Positions 8,086 through 14,062 of a stretch of 14,062 bases of DNA are shown one piece after another. Each line of letters begins with the position of its first letter. Within the stretch, counting starts at the first letter, position 1. The notes beneath the pieces were generated by a model, which saw only the letters and a list, made by a program, of their open reading frames with translations, searched no databases and was not told the DNA's origin. Source of the stretch: Tannerella sp. (GTDB lineage: Bacteria > Bacteroidota > Bacteroidia > Bacteroidales > Tannerellaceae); assembly GCA_031279875.1 (NCBI GenBank), contig JAITHS010000124.1:1-14062 (forward strand). The letters are read 5' to 3'. The position numbers and the translations under genes were made by a program.

Positions 8086-8736
8086 ATGAAGACATTATTA
8101 TTATTTATAGCAGTATTATTTTCTTCAAATTCATTCGCTCAAGAACTGAAAGAAATCAAACTCAACGCCCCGAACAAATCACGCGGTTCGGCGGTAATGA
8201 AAGCCCTGTCGGACAGACATTCCGACAGGGAATTTGCGGCAAAAGACCTCTCGCTGCAAGACTTGTCTGACCTCCTCTGGGCAGCAAACGGCGTTAACCG
8301 TCAGGACGGCAAACGTACCGCCCCGTCGGCGAAAAATTGTCAGGAAATCGAAGTCTATGTAGTCAACAAAGAGGGAACTTACTTCTACGACCCTGCGACA
8401 CACGTGCTTAAACCATTGACAAAAGGCGATTTCCGTAAATCAGTTGCCTCCGGTCAGGATTTTGCTGCTACGGCTCCCGTCTGCATCGTTATAGCCGCCA
8501 ATCTCGAAAAACTCGGCGACCCCGCAAAAGAACAGACACGCCTGATTGCCGCGATGGACGGAGGTATTGTAAACCAGAATATTAACATCTTCTGCGCCTC
8601 CACCAATCTTTCTACCGTTCCACGCGCTACGATGAACAAAGACGAACTGAAAACCGCCCTCAAATTAACTGATAATCACCTGCTTATATTGAACAATCCG
8701 GTTGGGTATCCCAAGACGAAAGATAATGGGAAGTGA
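8086..8736 (+). CDS. Secreted SagB/ThcOx-type nitroreductase family protein
   Basis: A 216-aa FMN-dependent oxidoreductase of the nitroreductase fold, SagB/ThcOx subgroup. Residues 1-18 form a signal peptide (hydrophobic core LLLFIAVLF, probable cleavage after SFA), so the protein should be periplasmic. FMN-contact features are visible: RHSDREF at 43-49, the LSDLLWAANGVNR segment at 60-72, KRTAPSAKN at 76-84, and the closing PVGYPK at 205-210. The length is normal for one domain. It is almost certainly co-transcribed with the transporter, from a 2-nt gap. The physiological substrate is unknown; nothing here suggests a peptide-modification cluster (no precursor peptide or YcaO), so an azole-forming role is unlikely. 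The coding sequence contains a perfect 10-bp inverted repeat at 8204-8230. Confidence 0.85.
   Translation: MKTLLLFIAVLFSSNSFAQELKEIKLNAPNKSRGSAVMKALSDRHSDREFAAKDLSLQDLSDLLWAANGVNRQDGKRTAPSAKNCQEIEVYVVNKEGTYFYDPATHVLKPLTKGDFRKSVASGQDFAATAPVCIVIAANLEKLGDPAKEQTRLIAAMDGGIVNQNINIFCASTNLSTVPRATMNKDELKTALKLTDNHLLILNNPVGYPKTKDNGK
8204..8230. repeat. Perfect 10-bp inverted repeat inside the nitroreductase gene
   Basis: CCCTGTCGGA at 8204-8213 and its exact reverse complement TCCGACAGGG at 8221-8230 enclose a 7-nt loop. The resulting G/C-rich hairpin lies about 120 nt into the coding region and encodes part of the RHSDREF flavin motif. No T-run follows, so it is not a standard terminator. Confidence 0.8.
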
Positions 8737-8743
8737 TGCTTCC
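8729..8743. terminator. Weak candidate hairpin between convergent genes
   Basis: GGAAG at 8729-8733 pairs with CTTCC at 8739-8743 around a 5-nt loop that holds the nitroreductase stop codon. The site sits exactly where the two convergent transcription blocks meet. The stem is short and neither strand shows a strong U-tract, so a terminator role is only possible. Confidence 0.2.
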
Positions 8744-8745
8744 GT

Positions 8746-9099
8746 TTATCGTTCAAACTTGATATTTTTCATGTTTTTTTTGAGTTGCGGGTCGGCGCGG
8801 AAGCATATTTTGGCGGGGCGAACGCGATGCGGCGTGCATTCTGCGGGCGAGGCGTAACCCGCGCTCGTTGCCGACAAACTGAACACGCCCAGATCGTCGA
8901 GTTTGACGCTGTAACCGTTGTGCAGCCACGTTTCCATCAGGTCTGCCAAACCAATAAGCGTAGCGCGAATATCGGCAGGGGTAAGCGAACTGCGATCAGC
9001 AAGTTGTTTGGCTATATCGCGCGTGCCGATCAGCCCGCGACTTACCGGTACGGCATAGTATAACTCTTTGTTGTTAATGCCGTTACGCTTATATCTAAA
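8746..9099 (-). CDS. HU-related histone-like DNA-binding protein, start codon not recognisable
   Basis: An open frame of 117 sense codons reading RYKRNGINNKELYYAVPVSR near its start and ending FRADPQLKKNMKNIKFER. It matches the Bacteroidota HU-related family (HU-HIG / TIGR01201-like), small nucleoid-type DNA-binding proteins. Family features in order are the RYK start, YYA-PVSRG, the helical DIAKQLADRSSLTPADIRATL, SVKLDDLGVFSLS, and the terminal basic strand. The family normally begins with Met two or three residues before RYK. Here a TAA (9100-9102) stands one codon before it, and no ATG, GTG or TTG lies between that stop and the conserved core. Options are a rare ATT start at 9076-9078 (110 aa), an inactivated gene with a nonsense codon after a TTG at 9109-9111, or an assembly error. 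The TTG at 8947-8949 would remove half the domain. It lies 33 nt after the giant activase gene. Confidence 0.62.
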   Translation of the reverse strand, partial: FRYKRNGINNKELYYAVPVSRGLIGTRDIAKQLADRSSLTPADIRATLIGLADLMETWLHNGYSVKLDDLGVFSLSATSAGYASPAECTPHRVRPAKICFRADPQLKKNMKNIKFER

Positions 9100-9132
9100 T
9101 TATAAATACAAAGAGACTATCCTTTCAACGCA

Positions 9133-12100
9133 TTAAAACCGCATCAAAAATTCAAGCCGGTTATGCAAATTTACGTTTGCTGTTCCGCTGTCGATGTCGA
9201 GAAAGAGCAGGTTCATTTGCGGATAGATTTTTTTTAGCCGCTTTTCGATGCCTTTGGCTACGATATGGTTGGCAATACATCCGAAAGGTTGAATACAAAC
9301 CACGTTGTTGATGCCTCTGCGGGCATAACAGGCTACTTCCGCCGCTATATTCCATCCCTCGCCGAACTGATTCGAGAGGTCTAAAATATCGGAAGCATAT
9401 CTCGCCTTTTCAAAAATGGATTCGGAAGGCTGATAATATTTGCTTTGCCGGAAAATGTGCCGCACATTGTCGATACATTTGTTCATGTATCTCATAAATA
9501 AGGGATTAATAAAGCGAACAAGTCCATGTTCACGTTGTATGCCGTTGTCGGCGTTCACCCGCAAATTAACGAAATACTGCATCAGGAAATCAATAATCGG
9601 AGGTGTTACCACTTCCAGCCCTTTCCCGCGCAGCCAGTCCGTAATATGCGCTTGGGCGTAGTTGTTGTATTTCAGGTATATCTCGCCTACCAAACCTATT
9701 TTGCCGAACGGTTTATTTTCAGCTCCACCTGCTCCACCTGCTCCACCTGCCTCTCTCGTATCAATTTTGTTGAAATCGGCGACAGCATGTTTCAAAAGTT
9801 GAAGTAATGTTTTGATACTGTTGCGTTTTACTGCCTCAACGCCCAGATATACATAATGGTCGAACAGCGCCTGCGTCTCGCCTTTTTTCAGCTCTTTCAC
9901 AATTGAAGAACCGTACATTTGTTGCAGCGCGTCGGCATACAGGAGTGTGTAAACGATGATGCCGGTAAACTTCGCCAACGGAAAATCAAACGCTTTTTGT
10001 TCGTTTTGAGTAACTTTTCCGGCTGCAACCGCAAGCACGGGAATGTTGTCGAAACCTGCATTTTTCAATCCCGATTTGATTTGTGCCAGATAATTGCTCG
10101 CCCTACACTGTCCGCCTGTTTGCGTAATTGCCAGTACGCAGTTTTCGGTATCATATTCGCCTGATTTCAAAGCGTTTATTATGTCTCCCAAAATCAAAAC
10201 GGAAGGATAACAGACTTCATTGTTTCCATACTTCAATCCCGTTTCGACGGAGGTTTTATCGGGTTTGGGAAGGTTGAACACCTTGTAGCCTCCAAGTTGG
10301 CCGACGGCAGGAACAAAAGGCGACAAAAAATCGGCAAACCAGGGAACAAGTATTGTCTTTTCCCTGTCTTTTTTGCCGTAAGACGTCGGGTATCCCGCGT
10401 ATTTCCGGTTGGCGGCAGGCGGCGTTGCGTTACGCAGCGATTCTACCATCGAGCGCAATCTCAATCGAATGGCGCCGGGGCTTGCAATTTCGTCAATTCT
10501 CAAAACAATGTGGTTTTTGCCTGCCTGTTTCAGTATTTCGCCTGTTTCGTCGATAAAAAACGAATCGGGACCGCAACCGAAAGAGTTAAGCTGTACAAGC
10601 TGCACGTTTTGAGGAAGCGTTGCCACTTTCATTGCTGCCTGTACGGTACGGTTGGGATATGCCCACTGCGAAAGCATGTTCAGCCGCTCGAAACCGCTGC
10701 TTTCTTCCTGCAAAAACACATCGTCGGTCAACACATTGGCGCCAAGATCGGACAAAATCTGTCCCGTTTTTTGCTGTATCAAAGGGTCGGCATGATAAGG
10801 ACGTCCGGTAACGATAAAGACAGGTTCGTTGTCGGCAACAAATTTGTCGAGCAAACGCTTTTGTGTTTCACATAGTTCCTTTTTTATTCTTATACGCTCA
10901 TTTATAGCCGTTTCAAAGGCATGATTAAATTGTTTCCGAGAAACGCCAAGCGTTGATAAATATTTGAAACAGCCCTTTTTAAGCGCCTTTTCGTTGTGGA
11001 ACGTAATCACGGGCTTGTCGAACGGAATGCCATAGTTTTCAGTCGGCTCAACAGCGCTCCTGATGACGTCGGGATATCCGCTCACAACAGGGCAATTGTA
11101 TGAATTACAGGCCTTTTCAAATTCGTTTTCTTCTTTCACTACAAGGGGATAAAAAATGCGACTGACGTCAGTTTCGAGCAGGGATAAGACGTGTCCCTGT
11201 ACAAGTTTTGCGGGGAAACATAAATTGTCGGACATCACAAAACCTGCGCCTTTTCCATACAGCGTAAAGGTCGATTCGGGCGAAAGCGTTACCTCAAAAC
11301 CGCATCGCTCGAAGAGTGTTTTCCAGAACGGAAAGTTTTCGTACATATTTAATACGCGGGGAATACCGATTTTTGGGGCTTTTGTCATTGTTGCTTGCGT
11401 GCCGAAAAGCATTTCGTTTTTCAACTCAAACGCATTCAGCCCTTTCTTCGGCGCGGCGCTTCTGTCGTAAAACACTTTCTCACACTTGTTTCCGGCATGG
11501 CAGCGATTTCCGTTTGCAAATTTGAAACGCAAAACAGCACACCGATTGCTGCAACCGCTGCAATTGAGTTCTTTTGTTTCAATGTTGTGCAAGTCGTTTA
11601 GCGGCGTTATGCTGTTTGCGATTTTACCTTTCATTTGCTTTTTGGCGTATAATGCCGCTCCAAGCGCCCCCATCAGTTCGGGGTGGTCGGTAGCGCTTAT
11701 CGTTTTCCCCGACAGGAGTTCCAATGCCCGATAAACGGCGTCGTTGCGAAACGTTCCGCCCTGCACTACGATATGATTGCCGAGACAGTTTAGATTGTTT
11801 ATTTTCAGTACTTTAAACAGACAGTTTTTGATTACCGAACAAGCCAGTCCTGCTGCAATATCACCTAACGAGGCGTTTTCGCGCAGGGATTGTTTTACTT
11901 TCGAGTTCATAAAAACCGTGCAGCGCGTTCCCAAATCGGCAGGATTGTCAGCCAGACAAGCCGCTTTTGAAAATTCGGACAGCGACAAATTCATCGTCGC
12001 CGCAAAGTTTTGCAAAAACGAGCCGCAACCCGACGAACACGCTTCGTTGAGTTCGATACGTGAAATAGCGCCGTTGTTGATAAAAATTGATTTCATATCC

Positions 12101-13374
12101 TGTCCGCCGATGTCAAGCACAAACGAAGCATTCGGGTCAACGTATTTTGCTCCTGTAAAATGTGCCGCCGTTTCTACAATTCCGTAATCAAGATTTAAAG
12201 CCGATTTTATCAAATCTTCGCCGTAACCGGTAGAGCAGGAGCCGACTATATTGATTTTAACATTTTTTTCTTTTGCCGAATCGTAGAACTTTTGTAATCC
12301 TTCTGCTGTTTTTTGAAGCGGATTGCCCTGATTTGTTGCGTAATAGCTGAACACAACCCGTTCATTTCCGTCGATAACAAGTATTTTTGTAGTTGTCGAG
12401 CCGCTGTCGATGCCGAGAAAGCAATCAAGCGTTTCGTTTTCAAGCAGTTCGCGACTTTTCAGCGTTTTAATTTTTCTGTTCCGTTTCCATTCGCCGTATT
12501 GGTCGGCGTTTTTAAAAAGCGCCGGTAAAGTGTCTTTTCTCGTATTTCCCTGCGTATTTATTTTTTGAATAAGTTCCTGTATTTCAAATCGTTTCCCCGA
12601 ATTTAGCAAAGCGCAACCCCATGCCGGAAAATATTCGCTGTTTTCCGGCACAAGCAATCCGACGCTTTCGAGTTTGAGTATGTTCCTAAACGCCTCGCGA
12701 AGCGCCGGAAGATAAGTAAGCGGTCCGCCGATGCAAACCACAGGATGACGGATTGTGCAGCCCCTTGCCAAAGCCGTGATACTCTGCAATGCCACTGCGT
12801 AAAGTATGGAAAGGGCAATATCGGAAGTGTTGGTTTTTCTCGAAATCAGGTTTTGCACGTCTGTTTTGGCAAACACGCCGCAACGCGAAGCGACAGGCAA
12901 TATCCTTTCGCCCTGCAAGGCTAATTTGCCTATCCGGTCAACAGTAATATTCATCAAATCAGCCATTTGATCTATAAACGCGCCTGTTCCGCCCGCACAA
13001 CTGCCGTTCATACGAATGTCGGGCTGTTTGTTTTCCTCAAAAAACACCATTTTGGCGTCTTCGCCTCCCAAATCAATAAGCGTCTTAGCCTGCGGATAGA
13101 GCCTTTGCGACACTTCGACCGACGCCACAACTTCCTGAATAAAAGGTATTCCGGCACGTTCCGCAATGCCCATACCGGCAGAACCTGTAACGGTAACCCA
13201 AAAATCCGCATCGGGGAAACGGCGGTTTATTTCCTGCAATTCTTCAATAAACACCGAACGGATATTTGCCTGATGACGGCGATATGACTTGTAGAGGATT
13301 TCGTCGGATGTGTTCAGGACAACAAATTTAATCGTTGTAGAACCTGCGTCTATGCCTATTTTTGTTTGTTTCAT
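9133..13374 (-). CDS. Giant two-module 2-hydroxyacyl-CoA dehydratase activase-like protein (BcrAD/BadFG + DUF2229 type)
   Basis: A 1413-aa cytoplasmic protein related to the ATP-dependent activases of 2-hydroxyacyl-CoA dehydratases and benzoyl-CoA reductases. Module 1 (about 1-265) has the ASKHA phosphate motif DAGSTTIK at 9-16, DLGGEDAK at 101-108, and the two cysteines that hold the bridging [4Fe-4S] cluster in such activases, Cys126 and Cys165. Module 2 (about 317-580) repeats this with DSGSTTTK at 323-330, DIGGQD at 421-426, Cys446 and Cys485, so both look intact. A Cys-rich segment follows (605, 608, 612, 625, 631), then a DUF2229-like region (about 665-900) and HgdB-like motifs NLCFP at 717-721 and EVCYP at 1053-1057, TGGQC at 1086-1090 and PFGC at 1363-1366. 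A Gly/Ala linker at 1209-1217 separates a final domain. Similar giant proteins occur in Bacteroidota and Firmicutes, with no reaction established that I know of. No separate dehydratase subunit gene is adjacent. Confidence 0.88.
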   Translation of the reverse strand: MKQTKIGIDAGSTTIKFVVLNTSDEILYKSYRRHQANIRSVFIEELQEINRRFPDADFWVTVTGSAGMGIAERAGIPFIQEVVASVEVSQRLYPQAKTLIDLGGEDAKMVFFEENKQPDIRMNGSCAGGTGAFIDQMADLMNITVDRIGKLALQGERILPVASRCGVFAKTDVQNLISRKTNTSDIALSILYAVALQSITALARGCTIRHPVVCIGGPLTYLPALREAFRNILKLESVGLLVPENSEYFPAWGCALLNSGKRFEIQELIQKINTQGNTRKDTLPALFKNADQYGEWKRNRKIKTLKSRELLENETLDCFLGIDSGSTTTKILVIDGNERVVFSYYATNQGNPLQKTAEGLQKFYDSAKEKNVKINIVGSCSTGYGEDLIKSALNLDYGIVETAAHFTGAKYVDPNASFVLDIGGQDMKSIFINNGAISRIELNEACSSGCGSFLQNFAATMNLSLSEFSKAACLADNPADLGTRCTVFMNSKVKQSLRENASLGDIAAGLACSVIKNCLFKVLKINNLNCLGNHIVVQGGTFRNDAVYRALELLSGKTISATDHPELMGALGAALYAKKQMKGKIANSITPLNDLHNIETKELNCSGCSNRCAVLRFKFANGNRCHAGNKCEKVFYDRSAAPKKGLNAFELKNEMLFGTQATMTKAPKIGIPRVLNMYENFPFWKTLFERCGFEVTLSPESTFTLYGKGAGFVMSDNLCFPAKLVQGHVLSLLETDVSRIFYPLVVKEENEFEKACNSYNCPVVSGYPDVIRSAVEPTENYGIPFDKPVITFHNEKALKKGCFKYLSTLGVSRKQFNHAFETAINERIRIKKELCETQKRLLDKFVADNEPVFIVTGRPYHADPLIQQKTGQILSDLGANVLTDDVFLQEESSGFERLNMLSQWAYPNRTVQAAMKVATLPQNVQLVQLNSFGCGPDSFFIDETGEILKQAGKNHIVLRIDEIASPGAIRLRLRSMVESLRNATPPAANRKYAGYPTSYGKKDREKTILVPWFADFLSPFVPAVGQLGGYKVFNLPKPDKTSVETGLKYGNNEVCYPSVLILGDIINALKSGEYDTENCVLAITQTGGQCRASNYLAQIKSGLKNAGFDNIPVLAVAAGKVTQNEQKAFDFPLAKFTGIIVYTLLYADALQQMYGSSIVKELKKGETQALFDHYVYLGVEAVKRNSIKTLLQLLKHAVADFNKIDTREAGGAGGAGGAENKPFGKIGLVGEIYLKYNNYAQAHITDWLRGKGLEVVTPPIIDFLMQYFVNLRVNADNGIQREHGLVRFINPLFMRYMNKCIDNVRHIFRQSKYYQPSESIFEKARYASDILDLSNQFGEGWNIAAEVACYARRGINNVVCIQPFGCIANHIVAKGIEKRLKKIYPQMNLLFLDIDSGTANVNLHNRLEFLMRF
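9722..9748. repeat. 9-bp tandem repeat, three perfect copies, in the activase linker
   Basis: GCTCCACCT is repeated at 9722-9730, 9731-9739 and 9740-9748. It is in frame with the minus-strand gene and encodes the Gly-Gly-Ala linker before the last domain. Copy-number change would lengthen or shorten the linker by three residues without breaking the frame. Confidence 0.9.
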
Positions 13375-13385
13375 AATCTGTTTTT

Positions 13386-13391
13386 ATTATA
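13386..13391 (-). promoter_or_regulatory. Possible -10 element of the activase gene
   Basis: The minus strand reads TATAAT here, 11 nt before the activase ATG, which would leave a very short leader. No matching TTTG or TTGACA-like upstream box is convincing, and the Bacteroidota TAnnTTTG form is absent, so this is a weak candidate. The gene may instead be read from the TetR promoter. Confidence 0.25.
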
Positions 13392-13402
13392 AATGGCCGT
13401 TC

Positions 13403-13416
13403 TAAACATTTGTTTA
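13403..13416. promoter_or_regulatory. Candidate TetR operator (14-bp inverted repeat)
   Basis: TAAACA and TGTTTA arms with a 2-nt centre form a perfect inverted repeat in the 59-nt gap between the TetR gene and the activase gene. Size and form fit TetR-family operators. It lies just upstream of the TATAAT-like sequence, so a bound regulator could block transcription of the activase gene. Binding by the neighbouring regulator is inferred. Confidence 0.45.
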
Positions 13417-13433
13417 ATTGGAAGATAAATTTT

Positions 13434-14054
13434 TTACTTGCTGATAGCGTGAATAATAAAATCGGCAACGTATTCCCTGTGTTTTGCCATCGCCTCGATA
13501 TACTTCGATTCCGATATGCCCAGAAACCGTATCAAAACAGGCTTTCCGGCAAAGGGGAAAACCGAAAGCGAAATGATGTTAATCAAAAAATCATTAAAGG
13601 GAACCGGACGAATCGTTCCTTTTTCTTCTTCTTCACGGATACGCCTCGTCAGGTAGTTGTAGCATTGATGCAGTTGTCGAAAGTGCATGTTTTTTTTCAA
13701 CATATCGGGATTGTGCGCCAATTCGTTAAGCACAAAATTCGGCAAATCGGGGTATTCCATCAACGTGTCGTAGTAGGAATAAATCCACTCGCGCACAAGG
13801 TCGAAAAAGGGCAAATCCGAATCCAGAATGGAAAAAATTTTTTTCATCAGAATGCTCAGCGCTTCTCCGAGAACTGTTTCGAAAAGTTTGTTTTTCGAGC
13901 GGAAATAATAATTCACCATCGCGACATTTGTATTAGAATCATTGGCGATGTCGCGCACGGTAGTCCCCTTAAATCCCCTCTTAATAAACAGCTTACGGGC
14001 AGACTTCACTATCCGCTGCTGAACTTCGGTATAATCATTTCTATTGTCAAACAT
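13434..14054 (-). CDS. TetR/AcrR-family transcriptional regulator
   Basis: A 206-aa one-component regulator. The N-terminal helix-turn-helix domain spans about residues 10-58, with the family pattern IVKSARKLFIKRGFKGTTV, then DIANDSNTNVAMVNYYFRSK and LFETVL. The C-terminal ligand-binding region (about 65-206) is all helical, rich in aromatic and hydrophobic residues, and not diagnostic of a ligand. Length is normal. Translation starts at the ATG complementary to 14052-14054, preceded by an A/T-rich leader that runs out of the window after 8 nt, so its promoter is not visible. It lies 59 nt upstream of the giant activase gene on the same strand, which suggests it controls that gene, perhaps in response to an acyl-CoA or related metabolite; the ligand is a guess from context. 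Confidence 0.92.
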   Translation of the reverse strand: MFDNRNDYTEVQQRIVKSARKLFIKRGFKGTTVRDIANDSNTNVAMVNYYFRSKNKLFETVLGEALSILMKKIFSILDSDLPFFDLVREWIYSYYDTLMEYPDLPNFVLNELAHNPDMLKKNMHFRQLHQCYNYLTRRIREEEEKGTIRPVPFNDFLINIISLSVFPFAGKPVLIRFLGISESKYIEAMAKHREYVADFIIHAISK

Positions 14055-14062
14055 ATATTTTA

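Noticed and set aside
8785..9063. 92-codon + strand frame opposite the HU-related gene
   Set aside because: The minus-strand translation matches a known family end to end; the plus-strand frame does not.
9100..9132. Possible programmed stop readthrough joining the activase protein to the HU-related protein
   Set aside because: They are in the same frame, but two separate stops intervene and the activase ends with a normal HgdB-like C-terminus, so fusion is unlikely.
10297..10875. 192-codon + strand frame opposite the activase gene
   Set aside because: It is rich in Cys, Arg and Phe, as expected for an antisense shadow, with no family match and no leader.

Overview
The window looks like chromosomal DNA of a member of the Bacteroidales (phylum Bacteroidota), probably a carbohydrate-using anaerobe. 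Three things suggest this. Starts are preceded by A/T-rich stretches rather than Shine-Dalgarno sequences. The one clear promoter has the Bacteroidota form (TTTG, about 20 nt, TAnnTTTG). The gene families are typical of the group: a GH106 lipoprotein, an HU-related histone-like protein, a secreted SagB-type nitroreductase and a giant CoA-activase protein. Genus cannot be told from the sequence.

Left part (1-8736, all + strand): the 3' end of signal peptidase I (lepB); a 122-nt gap with a tandem repeat and a promoter; a small one-pass membrane protein; a 1085-aa GH106 alpha-L-rhamnosidase-like lipoprotein; the replicative helicase dnaB; 2-dehydro-3-deoxygluconokinase (kdgK); an MFS transporter of the hexuronate (ACS) family; and a secreted nitroreductase. 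From the small membrane protein onward, gaps run from a 1-nt overlap to 37 nt, and no convincing internal promoter is visible, so this may be one long transcript. Rhamnosidase, hexuronate importer and KDG kinase fit together as parts of a pectin (rhamnogalacturonan) or uronate pathway: rhamnose removal outside the cytoplasm, uronate uptake, and phosphorylation of KDG. The essential dnaB gene lies in the middle. The rest of the pathway (isomerase, reductase, dehydratase, KDPG aldolase) is not in the window.

Right part (8746-14054, all - strand, read right to left): a TetR-family regulator; a 59-nt gap with a 14-bp inverted repeat that could be its operator; a 1413-aa protein combining two complete BcrAD/BadFG-type ATP-dependent activase modules, a cysteine-rich segment, a DUF2229-like region and further HgdB-like cysteine motifs; and an HU-related histone-like reading frame that lacks a recognisable start codon. 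The two blocks converge at 8736/8746 with 9 nt between stop codons.

The most interesting object is the giant activase protein. It carries both the ATP-driven electron-injecting module (twice) and what look like [Fe-S] acceptor domains in one chain, with its own regulator and no dehydratase gene beside it. No tRNA, rRNA, CRISPR array, insertion sequence, integrase or phage gene was seen. No stretch longer than 300 bases lacks a gene.
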